A stretch of DNA of 64,000 nt from Paulownia fortunei (taxonomy: Eukaryota; Streptophyta; Magnoliopsida; Lamiales; Paulowniaceae), in NCBI GenBank assembly GCA_019321725.1, contig CM033121.1:9238001-9302000 (forward strand), in the 5' to 3' direction. The position numbers and the translations under genes are program-made. Below the pieces are notes generated by a model. It had not been told where the DNA came from and made no database searches. It saw only the letters and a list, made by a program, of their open reading frames with translations. Shown one piece after another: positions 31,940-44,572 of the stretch (its first letter is position 1; the number at the start of each line of letters is the position of its first letter).

Positions 31940-32834
31940 TATTTCCTTTTTTCTTCTTCTAATTTTGAAGGGAAATCCAAAGTTCTAACCATGCGCTCAA
32001 ATTCAGATTTTAGATGATTGAGTTTCAAGTTTCTTCGCAAATGCAAGCCACGATACAAAGGTGAAGTCTTGAGCCACGATACAAAGGCAAGATTCTGACT
32101 CAGAGCTGATGATTCCCTTGTATAATTCCCCTGAAATACTAATACTTTAATGATTAGAAGGATCTTTCTAATCTATGTATGCAATAGAAAAGAACATGAA
32201 CAACAATTAGCATATACCTAATACTCCGTTCTTCCTCCCACCCAAGAGCAATGTTTTAAATTCGGAGAGGAAGTAAAATTGAACAATTAACTGGGTCACT
32301 AAATTCAATTGGGCCATTTTGAAAAATCAATTAGCATATATTTACATATTTCCAAAAATATATGCACGTGTGTGTATGTGTGTGTATATATATATATCAA
32401 AGCTAAATACTGAGTATCAAGATAATAAAACTAATAAATATAAATAAATTCAAAATTTTAAATTAAAAATAAGTAGAACATATTTGTTTATACTTGTACT
32501 TGTCTAAGTGCAATTTTCTTGTATAATATGTAAAACCTTCACTTTAATTTAAAGCGAGTAATTAGAAATACAAATCGATCAATCACATTGATTTTAAATT
32601 ATTAAGTTTTCTTTGCATAACTATCTCATGACATACGAACCCAATAATAGCATCACAGTTTAGGTTTAACATTCTGATTATTTTTGTGGATATATGAATG
32701 CATATGATGAATATTATGTTTAACTTGCGTCGTTTTATTTAGGATTAAATCTGGAAAAAAAATTATATGTAATTTAAATTATTTAAATCATGAATATGAT
32801 GCACACAGCATAAATAAAATATTTTTGCTACTGT
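31940..32834. other. Intergenic, AT-rich
   Basis: No gene is seen. A small TG/TA microsatellite lies at about 32368-32397. A short direct repeat, GAGCCACGATACAAAGG, appears at about 32045-32085 in two adjacent copies. Confidence 0.35.
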
Positions 32835-33415
32835 TCACAACTACCCACTATCGTGAGCGTCGCAGCGAGAGACTGGGTTGCCAGGGCCAGCACGCAGGCG
32901 ACAAGTGGGAACGTCCCTCCTGTCCGCGCAAACTGGCCTTGCAGGCAAGCCAGGCAGGCGGCTACATGCCACGCGAGCATCATCACAGCGGGGCTGCCAA
33001 GAGATGATGCGCGCCGTTAAGAAAAGAAATCTTGGCAGTGGTGGGGTCGTGATATGATATTGGGCGAATAAGGCGTCGAACGGCAAATAGGGTCCACCTG
33101 ATTGGACCAATCGGGCAGATGGTTGCACACCCAGGCGTCGGGCATGATCGCTCGACGCATTGCCATGCTCAGGCGGACATTAGGCATATATCCTCATGCT
33201 AGTTTTTGCCTAGGCAAACATTTGGCCCAACATTGGGACGTGTCCAGGGAGGGTAATAGGTTAGATAAGTCAACCCATCCTTGGGTATGCATGTATATAT
33301 GTGTACGTGCCACGGGTAGTGATTCGTAACACCTACTGTCCTCGTTCAAGAAAGCTGCTAGGTAGCCTATTGTGGGAGCTAAGCAGCAGATAACCTATTG
33401 CCCGGCGTTGTGTTT
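32835..33415. other. GC-rich island of unknown origin
   Basis: Composition changes sharply here; 32881-32940 has 40 of 60 bases G or C, while both flanks are strongly AT-rich. Open frames exist on both strands (to 95 codons), but none resembles a known protein and they overlap each other, as expected by chance in GC-rich DNA. It may be a remnant of a GC-rich LTR or other element. I could not find flanking duplications. Confidence 0.45.
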
Positions 33416-34754
33416 CATGCGAAAAATTGATTTTTTAATTTTTAAAATTTATTATTAATTTTTGAAATTGTGAAAATTAGTTTTTCTTTAAAATCAAGTT
33501 TTTATCCCCAACTTGAAAAATGGTAAATTAAAGTTGGTAAATTTGCATGCTTTAAAGTTTTCATGCGATGATAAATTTTCAACATGTTATGAATGATAAA
33601 TGATCATGGGGCCTAAAGCAATGTGATTAGATTATTTTATGTGATTGGTTGTTGTTTTATATTTTAATTAAAATGACGCCTATGAGTCTCTTTTGTCTCT
33701 ATTTTTTTCTGAATATAACATTTTGTCTTCCTTCTATGTACTCCCCTTTGAAGAAATTCCAAGATTTCTCATACTATTTCAAATGTAATGAGAGTAGTCA
33801 TTATGTTGTGAAGTTTTCTTTTTGTAATTTGACGAGACATTACAAGAAGAAGGAGTAAGATAGAGAAATAAGGAATGAAAGCCCATAAATGTATGGAATA
33901 CATTAATATAATAGATCAAATCTATTATCAATTTAATTATTCCCTTAGACTGATCTACATCCACTTTGACTTGACTCAATTGCATAGGATAATGGCTCAT
34001 AATCATCCTTTTATTTATATATATATGAGATGCATACATGGTGTATTTAATATTGTTCTTATGATTATACTTGCAATTAATAGGATAGTGCAATATTAAA
34101 TAACAAACATAGAAATTAATAGATAAGGTCTTGGATTATTAAATATGGACCCTCTCTTGAAATTAAATTCAAGTTAAGAAACTTTTAAGTAAATTCTATA
34201 TTAAACAAATATGGACCATATTGGGTTGGATCCAATCATTCATACCTTCCATCAAAAGGAGATGACATGATATTGCTATTGCATTTAGTACATAGGCCAC
34301 GAGTTATGAGATGTCCTAAATCATGAAAATATGTGATCAATACTAGTATTGAGATACCCATGGGATGGACTCGTCATGTTGGTCACAAGTCGTGGGATAT
34401 TTAGTTGCTCCATCTATAATGGATATTTGATTAGTAATACTTGACACTCAATAACATATGGGCTCATAAATTGGAGCATATGGAAAAGGATGCAGTAAAA
34501 TATCTTAAGGGTTGCTGATGTGTTAACTATCTTTTAGTTTTATTGTATGGGGTCACAAAATTGGGGTGTACGAAAAAGCTAATTGGGCCTCAAGCCTACT
34601 GAAAAATGGGATTTTGCGAATTACCATCTACAGAATGATGGAATTCAAATAAAATAATGGAAGATATTTAAAATTAAAAGTCATATTACATAAAACATAT
34701 TTTGAATGTATGCTTATTTTCTGCCTGGCATGATTTTGTAGATAATTTTACAAC
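33416..34754. other. Intergenic / possible 5' flank or LTR of the second copia
   Basis: The sequence is AT-rich and non-coding. The part from about 34100 to 34740 (phrases such as GATACCCATGGGATGGACTC and TTGGTCACAAGTCGTGGGAT) looks like a decayed copia LTR or leader, but it does not match the LTR at 38582 onward. No primer-binding site was recognised. Confidence 0.3.
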
Positions 34755-35560
34755 ATGGCCAAAAATCTACTTGCATTAATTTTGGACACCAATAAAATCA
34801 ATAATCCCAACTATGTCGATTGGTTTAGGAATATTCAAATTGTTTTACAACCCTAAAAGATAGTTTATGTCCTCGAAGTGATGCAACCGTCAATCCCACC
34901 AGCCAATGCTACTAAGGAAGAGCTTACAAAATATCGCAAGCAAGTTGAGGATGATCTGCAAGCCCGATGCTACATGTTGAGCATCAGTCGAACAAGTTGT
35001 AGATGCAACACAAGAATCTAGCATATGTTGTTGAGATTCACCTTCACCTATAGGAATTATATGATGAACATACTAGGTAGGTGAGATACCAAGTTTCAAA
35101 AGAGTTTTTCTAGACCCGTATGATGGAGGGCTCTTCAGTCCATAAACATGGGCTAAAGATGATAAATCTCATAAAAAAACTCGAGTCACTAGGAGTTGTT
35201 ATGGATAACGGAGTCCAATTCTACAGTCTCTGCCAAACTCATTAGACACCTTTTATGGTGAACTTTAGCATGCATAAGATGGAGACTAGCCTTGCTGAAC
35301 TCTGGTCAACATGTTGAAGATGGTTGAGACCACCATGAAGAGGGATAATCACATTATGCTCGTTTGCTCTTCATCCCAATCTAATACTAAAAAATCAAAG
35401 AAAGGAAAGAAGAAGGGTTTTTCAAAGGGTAAGGGTACAAAGGCCTCTTGTGGAATCAAGAAGGTTTCCAAAGCCAAAGACAAGTGCCACCATTGCGGTA
35501 GTCCAAGGCATTGGAAGAGGAACAGTAAAGAATACCTTGCGAGTTGCTAGAACAGTTCTG
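34755..35560 (+). pseudogene. Second copia: gag
   Basis: The ATG at 34755 opens MAKNLLALILDTNKINNPNY then VDWFRNIQIVLQP and a stop; the phrase KEELTKYRKQVEDDLQARCYML continues in frame. The zinc knuckle at about 35482-35530 reads CHHCGSPRHWKRNS, so the last Cys of C-x2-C-x4-H-x4-C is changed to Ser. A lysine-rich segment (KKSKKGKKKGFSKGKG) precedes it. Confidence 0.65.
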
Positions 35561-36165
35561 GTATGTATTTTGTTGAAGTTAACATTTTGGTTAATGATGC
35601 TTCTTGGGTATTCGATACTGGATGTGGTTCTCATATTTGCAAGTGATGACAAGAAACAAGAGGCTAACTAGAGAAGAGACGGCCTGAAGGAAGGGGAATG
35701 GAGCAAGCATTGTTGCATTAGCCATAAGGACCGTCTACTTAGCAATAGGCGATAGAGTAGGATAAATTTAAATAATTGCCTTTATATACCTAAATTGATT
35801 AAGAACATTATCTCTATTCATGTTTTGAATGGATAAGTTTTTTTTTATTTTCATTAATGAATGGAAGTTATTTCAAGTTTAAAGGTTCTTCTTTAATTCA
35901 TGTTGGTACTTTGGCAAATAATTTATATACTATCACACCCCAAAACTCTATCTTGTACATTCAACAAAACAAACATAAATTAGATGATCATAATTCCACA
36001 TACTTGTGGCATGACCGATTAGGTCATATCTCTAAAAAGAGAATTCACGTGATGGCATAATTGCTTGACCAAACAAACAAGCAAGAAATGTCAGCATGTG
36101 AATCTTGCCTTAAAGAAAGATAACCAAATAACCATTTGTTGGATAAGTGGAGTGTGCTGCAAATC
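35561..36165 (+). pseudogene. Second copia: protease and GAG-pre-integrase
   Basis: The protease active-site phrase ASWVFDTGCGSHIC lies at about 35600-35641. GAG-pre-integrase reads HNSTYLWHDRLGHISKKRIH at about 35989-36051, followed by a CESCL trace of the integrase HHCC motif. Reading frames break between these parts. Confidence 0.65.
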
Positions 36166-36700
36166 CTTTGGATTTGATCCTTATGCATGTATGTGGGTCA
36201 CTAAGTATTAGTGCCCGAGAAAACTACCACTACTTCATTACCTTTACCATTGATCATTCAAGGTATAAGTATGTGTAGATACAAGTCTAAAGCCTTTGAA
36301 AAGTTCAAAGTATTTAGGCAATAAGTGGAGAAACAAACTAGGCAAAGTATTAAGGTTCTTCAATCCAATCTAGGAGGCGAATACTGAAGCTCAAAGTTTC
36401 TTGATTATCAAAGAGAAAATGGAATTCTCTCGTAGTGGACTCTGCCTACTACTTCATAACCCAATAGAGTAATTGAGCAAATGATCCAAACTTTGTTGGA
36501 TATGGTTCAATCTATGATGAGTTTCACTAGATTTCCACTTACATTCTGGGGCTATGCTCTAAAAGCGGCAGCATTTCTATTAAATAGAGTATCATCCAAG
36601 TTGGTGTCTAAAAAACCATGTGAGATATGGAGTGGCAAGACCCCTTCTAATAAATACCTAAAGGTGTAGGGTTGTCATGCTTATGTGAAGTAGCAAGTGA
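36166..36700 (+). pseudogene. Second copia: integrase
   Basis: The frame 36481-36669 reads MIQTLLDMVQSMMSFTRFP, LTFWGYALKAAAFLLNR and KKPCEIWSGKTPS, the conserved part after the catalytic Glu of copia integrase. Traces of the core (HYFITFTIDHS.. in shifted frames) lie at about 36230-36260. The catalytic triad is not intact. Confidence 0.6.
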
Positions 36701-37059
36701 GAGATAAGTTGGATATGAGATCTATCTTACAAAAGTTCGTGAGGTACCCTACGAAACAATAGGTGTTTGTTTCAAAAAATATCACCTTTCTTGAGAAGGA
36801 GTTTCTATCAAATAGAAAAGGTAAAGTTATTAAATTGAAGAAATTCAAGACCTCAACACGTCCTATAAGAGGCAATGGTACTTGAACCACCTAAAACTAA
36901 CATTTTAAACACATAGTCTCCTAGAAATCTAAAATGATCTCGAAACAACTTGAGAGGTATGATTTCTTGTTAGACAACAATAAAGAAGAGCTTTCTTTAA
37001 ATAAATGATCAGAGGAACTACAGATAAGCAATGTCTGACATTGACTTGGAAAGATGACA

Positions 37060-37960
37060 AGAGGCCATGCAATCCAAGATGGACTCTATGTGCTTCAATA
37101 ATGTATGGACCTTAGTGGACTCACCACAGGGTATAGAACTCATTGGCTGCATATAGATCTACAAGTGGAAGCTTGAAGTAGATGAAGAACTAGCGACCTA
37201 TAAAGAACGACTGGTTGCAAAGGGTTATACTCAGAGGTAAGAAGTTGACATTAAGTAAACCTTCTCACCAATGGCAATTCTAAAATCCATTTGAATCTTG
37301 CTAACCATATTTGCGTGTTATGACTACGACATATGGTAAATGGATGTGAAAATTATCTTCCTCAATGAGAATATTAAGAAAGAGATCTACATAAAGTAGC
37401 CAGATGGCTTCAAATCCAAAGGAAGTGAGCAAAATATTTACAAGCTTCAAAAGTCTATTTATCAACTCAAACAGGCTTGCTAAAGCTGGAACGTCTGATT
37501 TGATGAGGCAAACAAATTATTTTAGTTTTTTTAGGAATTTGGATGAACTAAAAGGTTAGTGGAAGTGTAATAATATTTATTGTACTTTATGTTGACGACA
37601 TCCTACTAATTAGAAATGATGTAGGGCTATTGCAGTCACTTAGGCTTAGTTGTCTACATAATTCTCCATAAAAAATTTGGAAGATGCATCCTATATCTTG
37701 GGGATCAAGATCTATAAAGATAGATCTAATAGGATGATTCGACTATCATAATCTATGTACACAAATAAGATGCTAAAAAGGTTTAGCATGAAGGAATCTA
37801 TGGGGGGATTTTGTCAATGAGTCAAGGTGTTTCTTTCAAGTCTATATCCCAAAGCCTTCTGAGAAAAGAGAAAAAATGAGACACGTATCTTATGCATCCG
37901 CCATTGGAAGCATAATGTATACTTTGCTATATACTAAGCCTGATATCGCATATGTTTTGA
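37060..37960 (+). pseudogene. Second copia: reverse transcriptase
   Basis: RT phrases are IYKWKLEVDEELATYKERL, VAKGYTQR, FSPMAILKSI, MDVKIIFLNE, KSIYQLKQA and the catalytic LYVDDILLIRND at about 37585-37618. The YVDD core itself is preserved, but at least nine stops or shifts surround it. Confidence 0.7.
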
Positions 37961-38039
37961 GTGTCACTAGCATATATCAGTCCAATCCAGGCAAACAACA
38001 TTAGAAAGCCGTAGAGATAACCTTAAATTTTTACAAAGA

Positions 38040-38560
38040 ACTAAGAATGGCTTCTTGGTTTATGATTGTGGAGAATTAGAGTTGAAAGGCTTCAATAATT
38101 ATAGTTTTCAGTTCGATGTACATGATTCGAAGTCAATGTCTAGATTTGTATTCACCCTAACTGGTAGGGCGATTAGCTGGAAAAGTTCCAAGAAGGAGAC
38201 AACTGCGGATTCCACCACTTATGTTGAATACATCACTGCATGTGATGTAGCGAAAGAAGTTGTTTAGATAAGGAACTTCGTCCAAGGGTTGGACGTAGTT
38301 CCACTAATTTTTTATCCAATTCCGATCTACTGTGATAACAATAGGGTGATTGCACAAGTAAAGGATCCAAGACCTCATAAAAAATCTAAGCACATTAAGA
38401 GATAATACCTTCTGATTTGAGAAAACCTTGATAAAGGTAACATCAAGGTGCAGAGACTTACACCGGTAGAAAATATAGCAAATCCACTGACTAAACCCAT
38501 GGCACAAAGGGTATTTGAAGTACATCTTGAGAAAATGAGCCTAAGATACACAGGTAACTA
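38040..38560 (+). pseudogene. Second copia: RNase H
   Basis: An open frame at 38055-38267 has GRAISWKSSKKETTADSTTY and VEYITACDVAKEVV, the RNase H signature A-E-Y region with one change. The following frames read CDNNRVIAQVKDPRPHKKSK, HIKR and NPLTKPMAQRVFEVH, the standard end of copia pol. Confidence 0.7.
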
Positions 38561-38581
38561 GTTTTAGGGCAAGTGGGAGAT

Positions 38582-41500
38582 TGTTAGAGTAGTGTTTGGT
38601 ATGCCAATTAGTGGTTGTTTCTATACTCTTTTAATAAATAATCCTATTCGAAGTATATTTCATATAATGGCACTTTTTTTATCTTTAATTATCTTTAATC
38701 AATTAGATAAAGTTTTTAAACCATACTTAGCTATAGGGCATGATCGCTCATATGATAACAATCTTGGAATATGCATCTATGACTTTGGTCTTAAACTAGT
38801 TCTAAGTCGGGGGTTTATCGAGATAGGATATCGATTAAAAATACTTTCGCACATGATGCATGCTCAAAAGAAGAATATCTTACTCTATAGGCATCAGCTT
38901 AAGGATGCTAATGCATATATGCAGGTGGTTGTTAGAGAAAAAGTACACTAAATAGGATAATTTGGAAATTATCAATTGAAAATATAGTTTATCAAATGAG
39001 AATTTTCTACTTACGATAGTGCAAGAATTAGTCCTTAAATTTGAGGCACCATTACAACTTTGTGCATGACATGTTGCACTTTGATATATTTTCTAATTGT
39101 TTGACAATTACAAGGAGAATACGTGAGTGTAACATTTTCATGTATGAAAAGTTAATGAGTGGTCAATAGAGGATATGTCACCTATCTAGTAGAATAAGTT
39201 AATCTCTTGTATTTTCATATTCCTTGACTCAGAACACGTTGGTCAAGGTAAGATGAATATTAGATGAGGATTTTCTAATGATTCATTAAAGGGTCAATGA
39301 GACTAGAAATTGGATCATAGTTATTGAGTCAAATAGAATTTCGACTAATAATTCATGCCCTAAATTTAATTATAAAATTAAGAGATGGAATGACCATACT
39401 TGCATGATACTCATAATAAAAAAATAGGTTTACTACTATTTCACCTAAAATTAGGTAGTCATGATACATTACTAGGTGTTTCCCATAACTTATGGATTCT
39501 TGGAGTTAATAAGTTAATTCCAAAAGGATTGATTAATTGAATTTGTAATCAGAATAAAATAATTTATTCACCTAAGTTGTAAGCTTATTACTAGCTTAAT
39601 TGTAAACCTAAGGGGTCACATACAAATAAAAAAAGTCTACTTCTAATCTAGGTAATCCAAGGAGTTAGATAAATTAAATGAATGCAGGTTAATTAATTGA
39701 AGCCAAAATTAAACTACTTCAATTAAATATTAAAATTATTTAATTGAACCTAATAAGATTAGGGGTTCATGAGAAGTTATTGCATAAATTAGTTTAAGAA
39801 GTTAAATTAATTTATCTAATTAAATAATATGATTATTTAATTTAGCTTAATTTGATTAGGCGGCCTAAGTGGAACTAATTAACTAATTAATTAGATCAAT
39901 TAATTAAATGATTCATTTTATTTTACCCCCTCTACTCTTGTTGAGTATTATTTTACTCTATTGTACTCTCAATTGTCTCACTTTACCCTCATTGTACTTT
40001 CATTCTGTCTCACTTTACTCCCTTATACTCCCATTGTCTCATTTTACCCCCTGTACTTTAAAAGAATTTATCAAATTACCCTTACTTATTATTTATAGTA
40101 AAATTATTTTAAAATATTTTAAAATTAATAAATTTATATATATATATTCTAATAATTTTTTCAATTTGATTAATTAATACTTGACATTCAATTTATTTAA
40201 AAAAATTTATTATACTTACATTTTAATAGTTATTTTTTAATTTAACATAGTTTCTATTTAATTAGTATATAGTAGAATATTTTTTATTAGCTAATACACT
40301 TTAATTATGATTTTCCTACTCAATATAAATTCAAAAAATATATATAATATTTTTAACTATTATCTTACTAAATACATAAAATATTAGTAATAATTTTTTT
40401 ATTATTAATAGAATCATCATAAATTCATAGAAACTTTGTTAGATTCTAAAATAATCATTATAATCAAGTAAGAGTAATAAAATTATATACCAAAGTGACT
40501 ATGATTTTTTTAAATAGAACATAGTATCTATTAAATTACGATAATTTAACTATTTATAAGTTATTTAATAGTACTAAATTATACATATAAATAACTTTTT
40601 TTTGAATTTAACATAGTTTTTATGAAATTTTAATAATTTCATTAACAATGAGAAATTTATTACTATTATTTTATGTATTTAAAAAAATTTAGAAACATGT
40701 TATATATTTTTTATATTTATGACAAGTAGAAAATTTATAAGTGAAATGCATGTATTAGCTAATAAAAAATATCATATGATATAAAAATTTAATAGGAACT
40801 ATATTTATAAAAAAATAGCTATTAAAATATATGGATAATAAACTTTTAAATAAATTTAATGTTAAGTGTTATTAATTAAGTTAAAAAAGTATTAAAATAT
40901 AAATACAAGTCTATTAATCTTATAACTTTTTAAAGTAATTTTACTATAAATAATTGGTAAGGGTAATTTGGTTAATTTTTAAGAATACAAAAGGGTAAAG
41001 GGAGACAATGAGAGTACAAGGGGGTAAAGTGAGATAGAATGTGAGTATAAAGTGGTAAAGTGAGACAATTGGGAATATAGAGGGTAAAGTGATACTCAAC
41101 AAAAGTAAAGGGGGAAGTGAAATTAACCCTTAATTAATTATGTTTGTTAATTAACGATGATCAATTGAATGGACTTAATTAAATAAATTAAAATCTAAGC
41201 CCAAGTTAATGGGTCCTAGGAGAGGGCATTAGGAGCTTTGGTGAGCAAGTCAAAGAATTTTAGTCTTGGATGGAAAGAAAGACACAAGATAGAAATGAAA
41301 AATGAGTATGTTGCCTAATTGGATTAGAGCAAACAAATGTGTATAAATACACCATCATAGGGCCCGAAAAATTGACTTGCTTGTAAAGCAAAATTCAGAG
41401 CCGCCTAGCTTTAAGAAAACTGCCCCCTCTCATCAAAAGGTTCCATCCTTGGGGCGAGTGACATTTTACTTTATTTTCCTTTATGGCATCGAACTATTTT

Positions 41501-41600
41501 TCTATAGGACCTCCTCTACAATGTCCTTGCTTAGCTGAGCTAGGAGGGATAAGAATCCTCTACTTATTATTCAAGAATTAAACTAGATTTGGTTTATAAA
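38582..41600 (+). repeat. 3' LTR of the second copia, containing a MITE insertion
   Basis: It starts TGTTAGAGTAGTGTTTGG right after the polypurine tract. Without the MITE (39908-41129) it is about 1.8 kb. A promoter-like TATAAATACACC lies at about 41343-41354 and the R/U5-like, GC-richer sequence follows. The right end near 41600 is a guess because no 5' copy was found for comparison. Confidence 0.5.
39908..41129. mobile_element. Long palindromic MITE (fold-back element), 1.2 kb
   Basis: The left end (TTTTACCCCCTCTACTC then TTGTTGAGTAT) and the reverse complement of the right end (GGGTTAATTTCACTTCCCCC then TTTGTTGAGTAT) match. The match continues inward almost to the centre (for example TTATTAGCTAATACA at about 40285 and, inverted, at about 40760), so the whole element is one imperfect hairpin with arms near 600 bp. 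The outer 170 bp of each arm holds short tandem TGTCTCACTTTACCC units. Flanks carry TTAATTAA at 39900-39907 and 41130-41137, a likely 8-bp target duplication, as for hAT elements. There is no coding sequence. Confidence 0.75.
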
Positions 41601-42924
41601 AAAAAGATATTTTTTTATTGTCGAATGACTATCACAGTGCCTTATAGAGTTGAAAGTAGGGTTATTCATAATACAGTGAGGCAAAGAAAAGAGCTAAGGA
41701 TATAGGGTTTGCATAGACCAGTTTCAGTTCCACTCTTTGGTAAAAACATCTTTTCATAAACTACCTATACCAGTTAGTTAACTAATAGAATTTCACGCCC
41801 TTGATAAGTTATTCCTCCAACTTTAGAATATGAAAAATGAGATCTAAGTAAAAAGGTCAAAGTGAAATGTACTTATCATTTTATAGAATTTTTCAATGAT
41901 TTGTATGAAGATATTTATAGAAAGTGGTACAAGTGGCTTGTCATATGTCTAGGACATTGGTCATTTGATCCTCAATTTTGGGAGCCTTGGCGTCGAGATA
42001 TCTACTATTATTTTCCCAAGTCAATGACCTAGCTTGGGGATAGACCAAGCAAGATTCTCAAAAAGAAAGAAAAAGAAGACAGATTTTGGTTGGTGTTCAT
42101 GATTTTTCAAAATCGACCATACAATACCAAATTGCACCAAACCTACCGAATTTATGGTTATTTTTCCTTAAAAATAAAGGTTTTAGTATCAAAAAAATAT
42201 AGTCTTAAAATTTTTGGTAAGATTTTAACTCTATGAATATTGTACCAAATCGATCAGTCGTATATTTAATATAGCATGGGATGCATTCATATTATTCAAT
42301 ATGAGTCTTCTTTATTATAACTTCATCATGCCATTGTCAAGTCCCAACATATTAGCTTTAATAACCCTTGTCCCTTGATTAAGTTCAATCCCTAAGTCTT
42401 AAGCCCTTCACAATGTCTAATTTCTTTTTCTTTTTCTTTTTTTTCACGCCCAAGAAGGTAGCATTGGAGAATATGTTTTTCTCACGATTTAGATTAAGTT
42501 TTTCTCTCCAATTTCTCAATTATTATTATTATTATTTGTTCATTCCTTTTGTTACCAAATAACAATAACATATTTCTAAATAGGTTGTCTAATTTTCTTC
42601 TTTTCACATGTAATGCAATATAGCCTTTTATTGATTTAATCTTCTTAAACTTTCGACCATTAAGAACAATTAGTTTTTTAATGTGGATATGTTTCTCTTC
42701 TTATGAATTATGTAAAACATATTTTTAAATAAAACTAACTGAAAATTTATGGCCACTACATTATTATGTAAACTTATTTAGAACATGTGAAGAATCTCTA
42801 TGAGAGTGATTAGAATGTAAAAAAAACTCTAATATAATGGAGCTAGTAAATGATCAAAATAAATCATTTGGATAAGTTTTATGAGAATAAATGTATAAGT
42901 GTGTGTATGTGCGCATTTACATTT
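41601..42924. other. Intergenic, nothing recognised
   Basis: AT-rich sequence without coding signal. A TTATTATTATTATT microsatellite lies near 42520. The GC content rises slightly at 41930-42060 without a recognisable gene. Confidence 0.3.
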
Positions 42925-42929
42925 ATGTT

Positions 42930-43871
42930 TGTGGATCTATTTTTAATGTTTTTACCCATTTTAACTTAATTAGCCCAATTGTTATATTGTAACATATGGC
43001 AGAAAGCAAAAAAATGACACAATCAATTATGTTTTACTTGTTTTAGATATCAAATATACTACATGTATAAGGCCACGCCCAGATGTTGAAAAATTTATTA
43101 ATTCAAACAGTTACAAATATAATATTAGGATTTAAACAAATTAAGATCCCTCTTGTAATTGACGTCATTCTTGTATTGAACCAATTAGTTGAACTTGTTT
43201 AGCGAGATCTGCTCAACTTGAAATCTGTACTGTTTAACTCTTTTTAATGTTGAAATCCCTTCACATGGTAGACCATCTTTTCCCAAACACCACACAATCT
43301 TCTCCCAAAGATCTTCAATTTTTTCTCCTAAAGAATTCACACTCTTCTCTCGAAAAGTGCTTTGTTTTCAACATCTCAATATTGAATATCATGAAATACA
43401 ACAAAGTTAAAGCTTAATCACATTATTTGCCTTGAGACTTCTTTTATGAAAAAACATTGAATCCCATTGGATTTTATTAATCTTCATAACTCCTAGATTT
43501 GTTGCATATATCTGCAAGGTCTTCATATCTTATATCTTCCGGATTTGTTGCAATATATACAAGATAATGTAGAATTATCTTCCTTATCCACAAGATTATC
43601 TTCTGCCTTATATGCTAGACATTAGGCTTTGATCTTTATAAAATTTCTGAATATATATTATTTTTTTTGCCAAAATCACACACTAAAATCTTCAGTGATT
43701 ATCTCTTTCCAAAAACTCGTAAAATCTACACATGATCAATATAAGCTGTTAAATAATTTGTCAATCAAAATCAGTAACATTGCTAGTTTAGCACTTTCCA
43801 TATTGCAACATGTCAACCTGTGCGTGAATTTTTCATTTAGGTTGCCAAAAATATCAACCATTGACTTAACA
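42930..43871 (-). repeat. 3' LTR of the internally deleted copia
   Basis: In minus sense it starts TGTTAAGTCAATGG and is related over its whole length to 60662-61631: shared phrases include TTAACTTAATTAGCCCA, then AACAGTTACAAATATAATAT and TTGCAACATGTCAA(C/T)CTGTG on the plus strand. Divergence is marked, so the insertion is old. Confidence 0.75.
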
Positions 43872-43884
43872 ATCTCCCATTTTG
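43872..43884 (-). other. Polypurine tract of the internally deleted copia
   Basis: CAAAATGGGAGAT on the minus strand directly precedes TGTTAAG, as in other copia elements. It sets the orientation and the 3' LTR edge. Confidence 0.65.
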
Positions 43885-44567
43885 GCTTTTGCGGTCAAAA
43901 ATCATTAAAACTCTCCATGTGTCCAGCATTACAACTAAAAAATTCAAGCAATTAACAATAATAGCAATGTTGAAAAATAAGCAACAGTTTAGCAACAAAA
44001 CATCATAATAGTACAAATGCAATCTTGCAAATCTCTCTCTATTTTCATGATCCTAATAGAAAAATTCAAGAATATAATATTCACCATCACCATAATAAAA
44101 CATACTAAAGAAAATCAAAATATTCATTATCCATCATCATCAGACCATAAAGAAAATAAAATATATCCACCATCCATCATCATCAGATCATAATCACAAA
44201 AAAATATCCATCATCATTATCTCATTCCACCTTTTTGAGCAAAAATTCACAAAGTGTTTATTAAAAGCTAGAACTTGAAGCATTACTAGTATCACCATTG
44301 GAACCTTCACCGTCAGAGCTTGTGTCACAACATTTGGAAGAGATTAAGCCCATTTAATACTAATCCCAATTTTTCCACTTAAAGTGAAGTGTCACTTTGT
44401 TTTTCCCTTCAAAAACTATCCATCTTCTTAGTTCCAGTATTGTCACATCTAGACGATTAGCCTCTATTTAAAATATGAATGAAAAAATATATGATAAAAA
44501 TCTTGTTATAACATGATATCCAACACTACTTTCATACTTATCCTTTCACAATTGATACACCCCATTG
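43885..44567 (-). pseudogene. Copia 3' internal remnant with ORF tail
   Basis: In minus sense the segment ends an unrecognised reading frame with a Ser/Asp-rich tail, TSSDGEGSNGDTSNASSSSF, stop, at about 44269-44330. It is in the position of the additional ORF of Sirevirus-like elements. The rest has CATCATCAT-type simple repeats and no domain. Confidence 0.35.
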
Positions 44568-44572
44568 TCTGT
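44568..44572. other. Target-site duplication TCTGT (left copy)
   Basis: TCTGT precedes the LTR start at 44573. The same five bases follow the other LTR at 59607-59611. This marks the exact insertion point of the 15-kb gypsy into the copia. Confidence 0.8.

Larger units (their letters stand above)
34755..38581 (+). mobile_element. Degenerate Ty1/copia element (second copia), internal region
   Basis: It has full copia order on +: gag with zinc knuckle, protease, GAG-pre-integrase, integrase, RT, RNase H, then a polypurine tract (AAGTGGGAGA at 38571-38580) before an LTR starting TGTTAG. Stops and frameshifts occur throughout. The gag style (MAKNLLALILDTNK, PNYVDWFRN) places it in a different copia family from the element at 4287. 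A matching 5' LTR was not found. Confidence 0.8.

Noticed and set aside
32835..33329. Proteins encoded in the GC-rich island
   Set aside because: Overlapping frames on both strands with Arg/Cys-rich content are typical of chance frames in GC-rich DNA; no family match.
33640..34740. 5' LTR of the second copia
   Set aside because: The sequence has an LTR-like look but does not match the TGTTAG LTR at 38582, and no primer-binding site could be read; left as intergenic.
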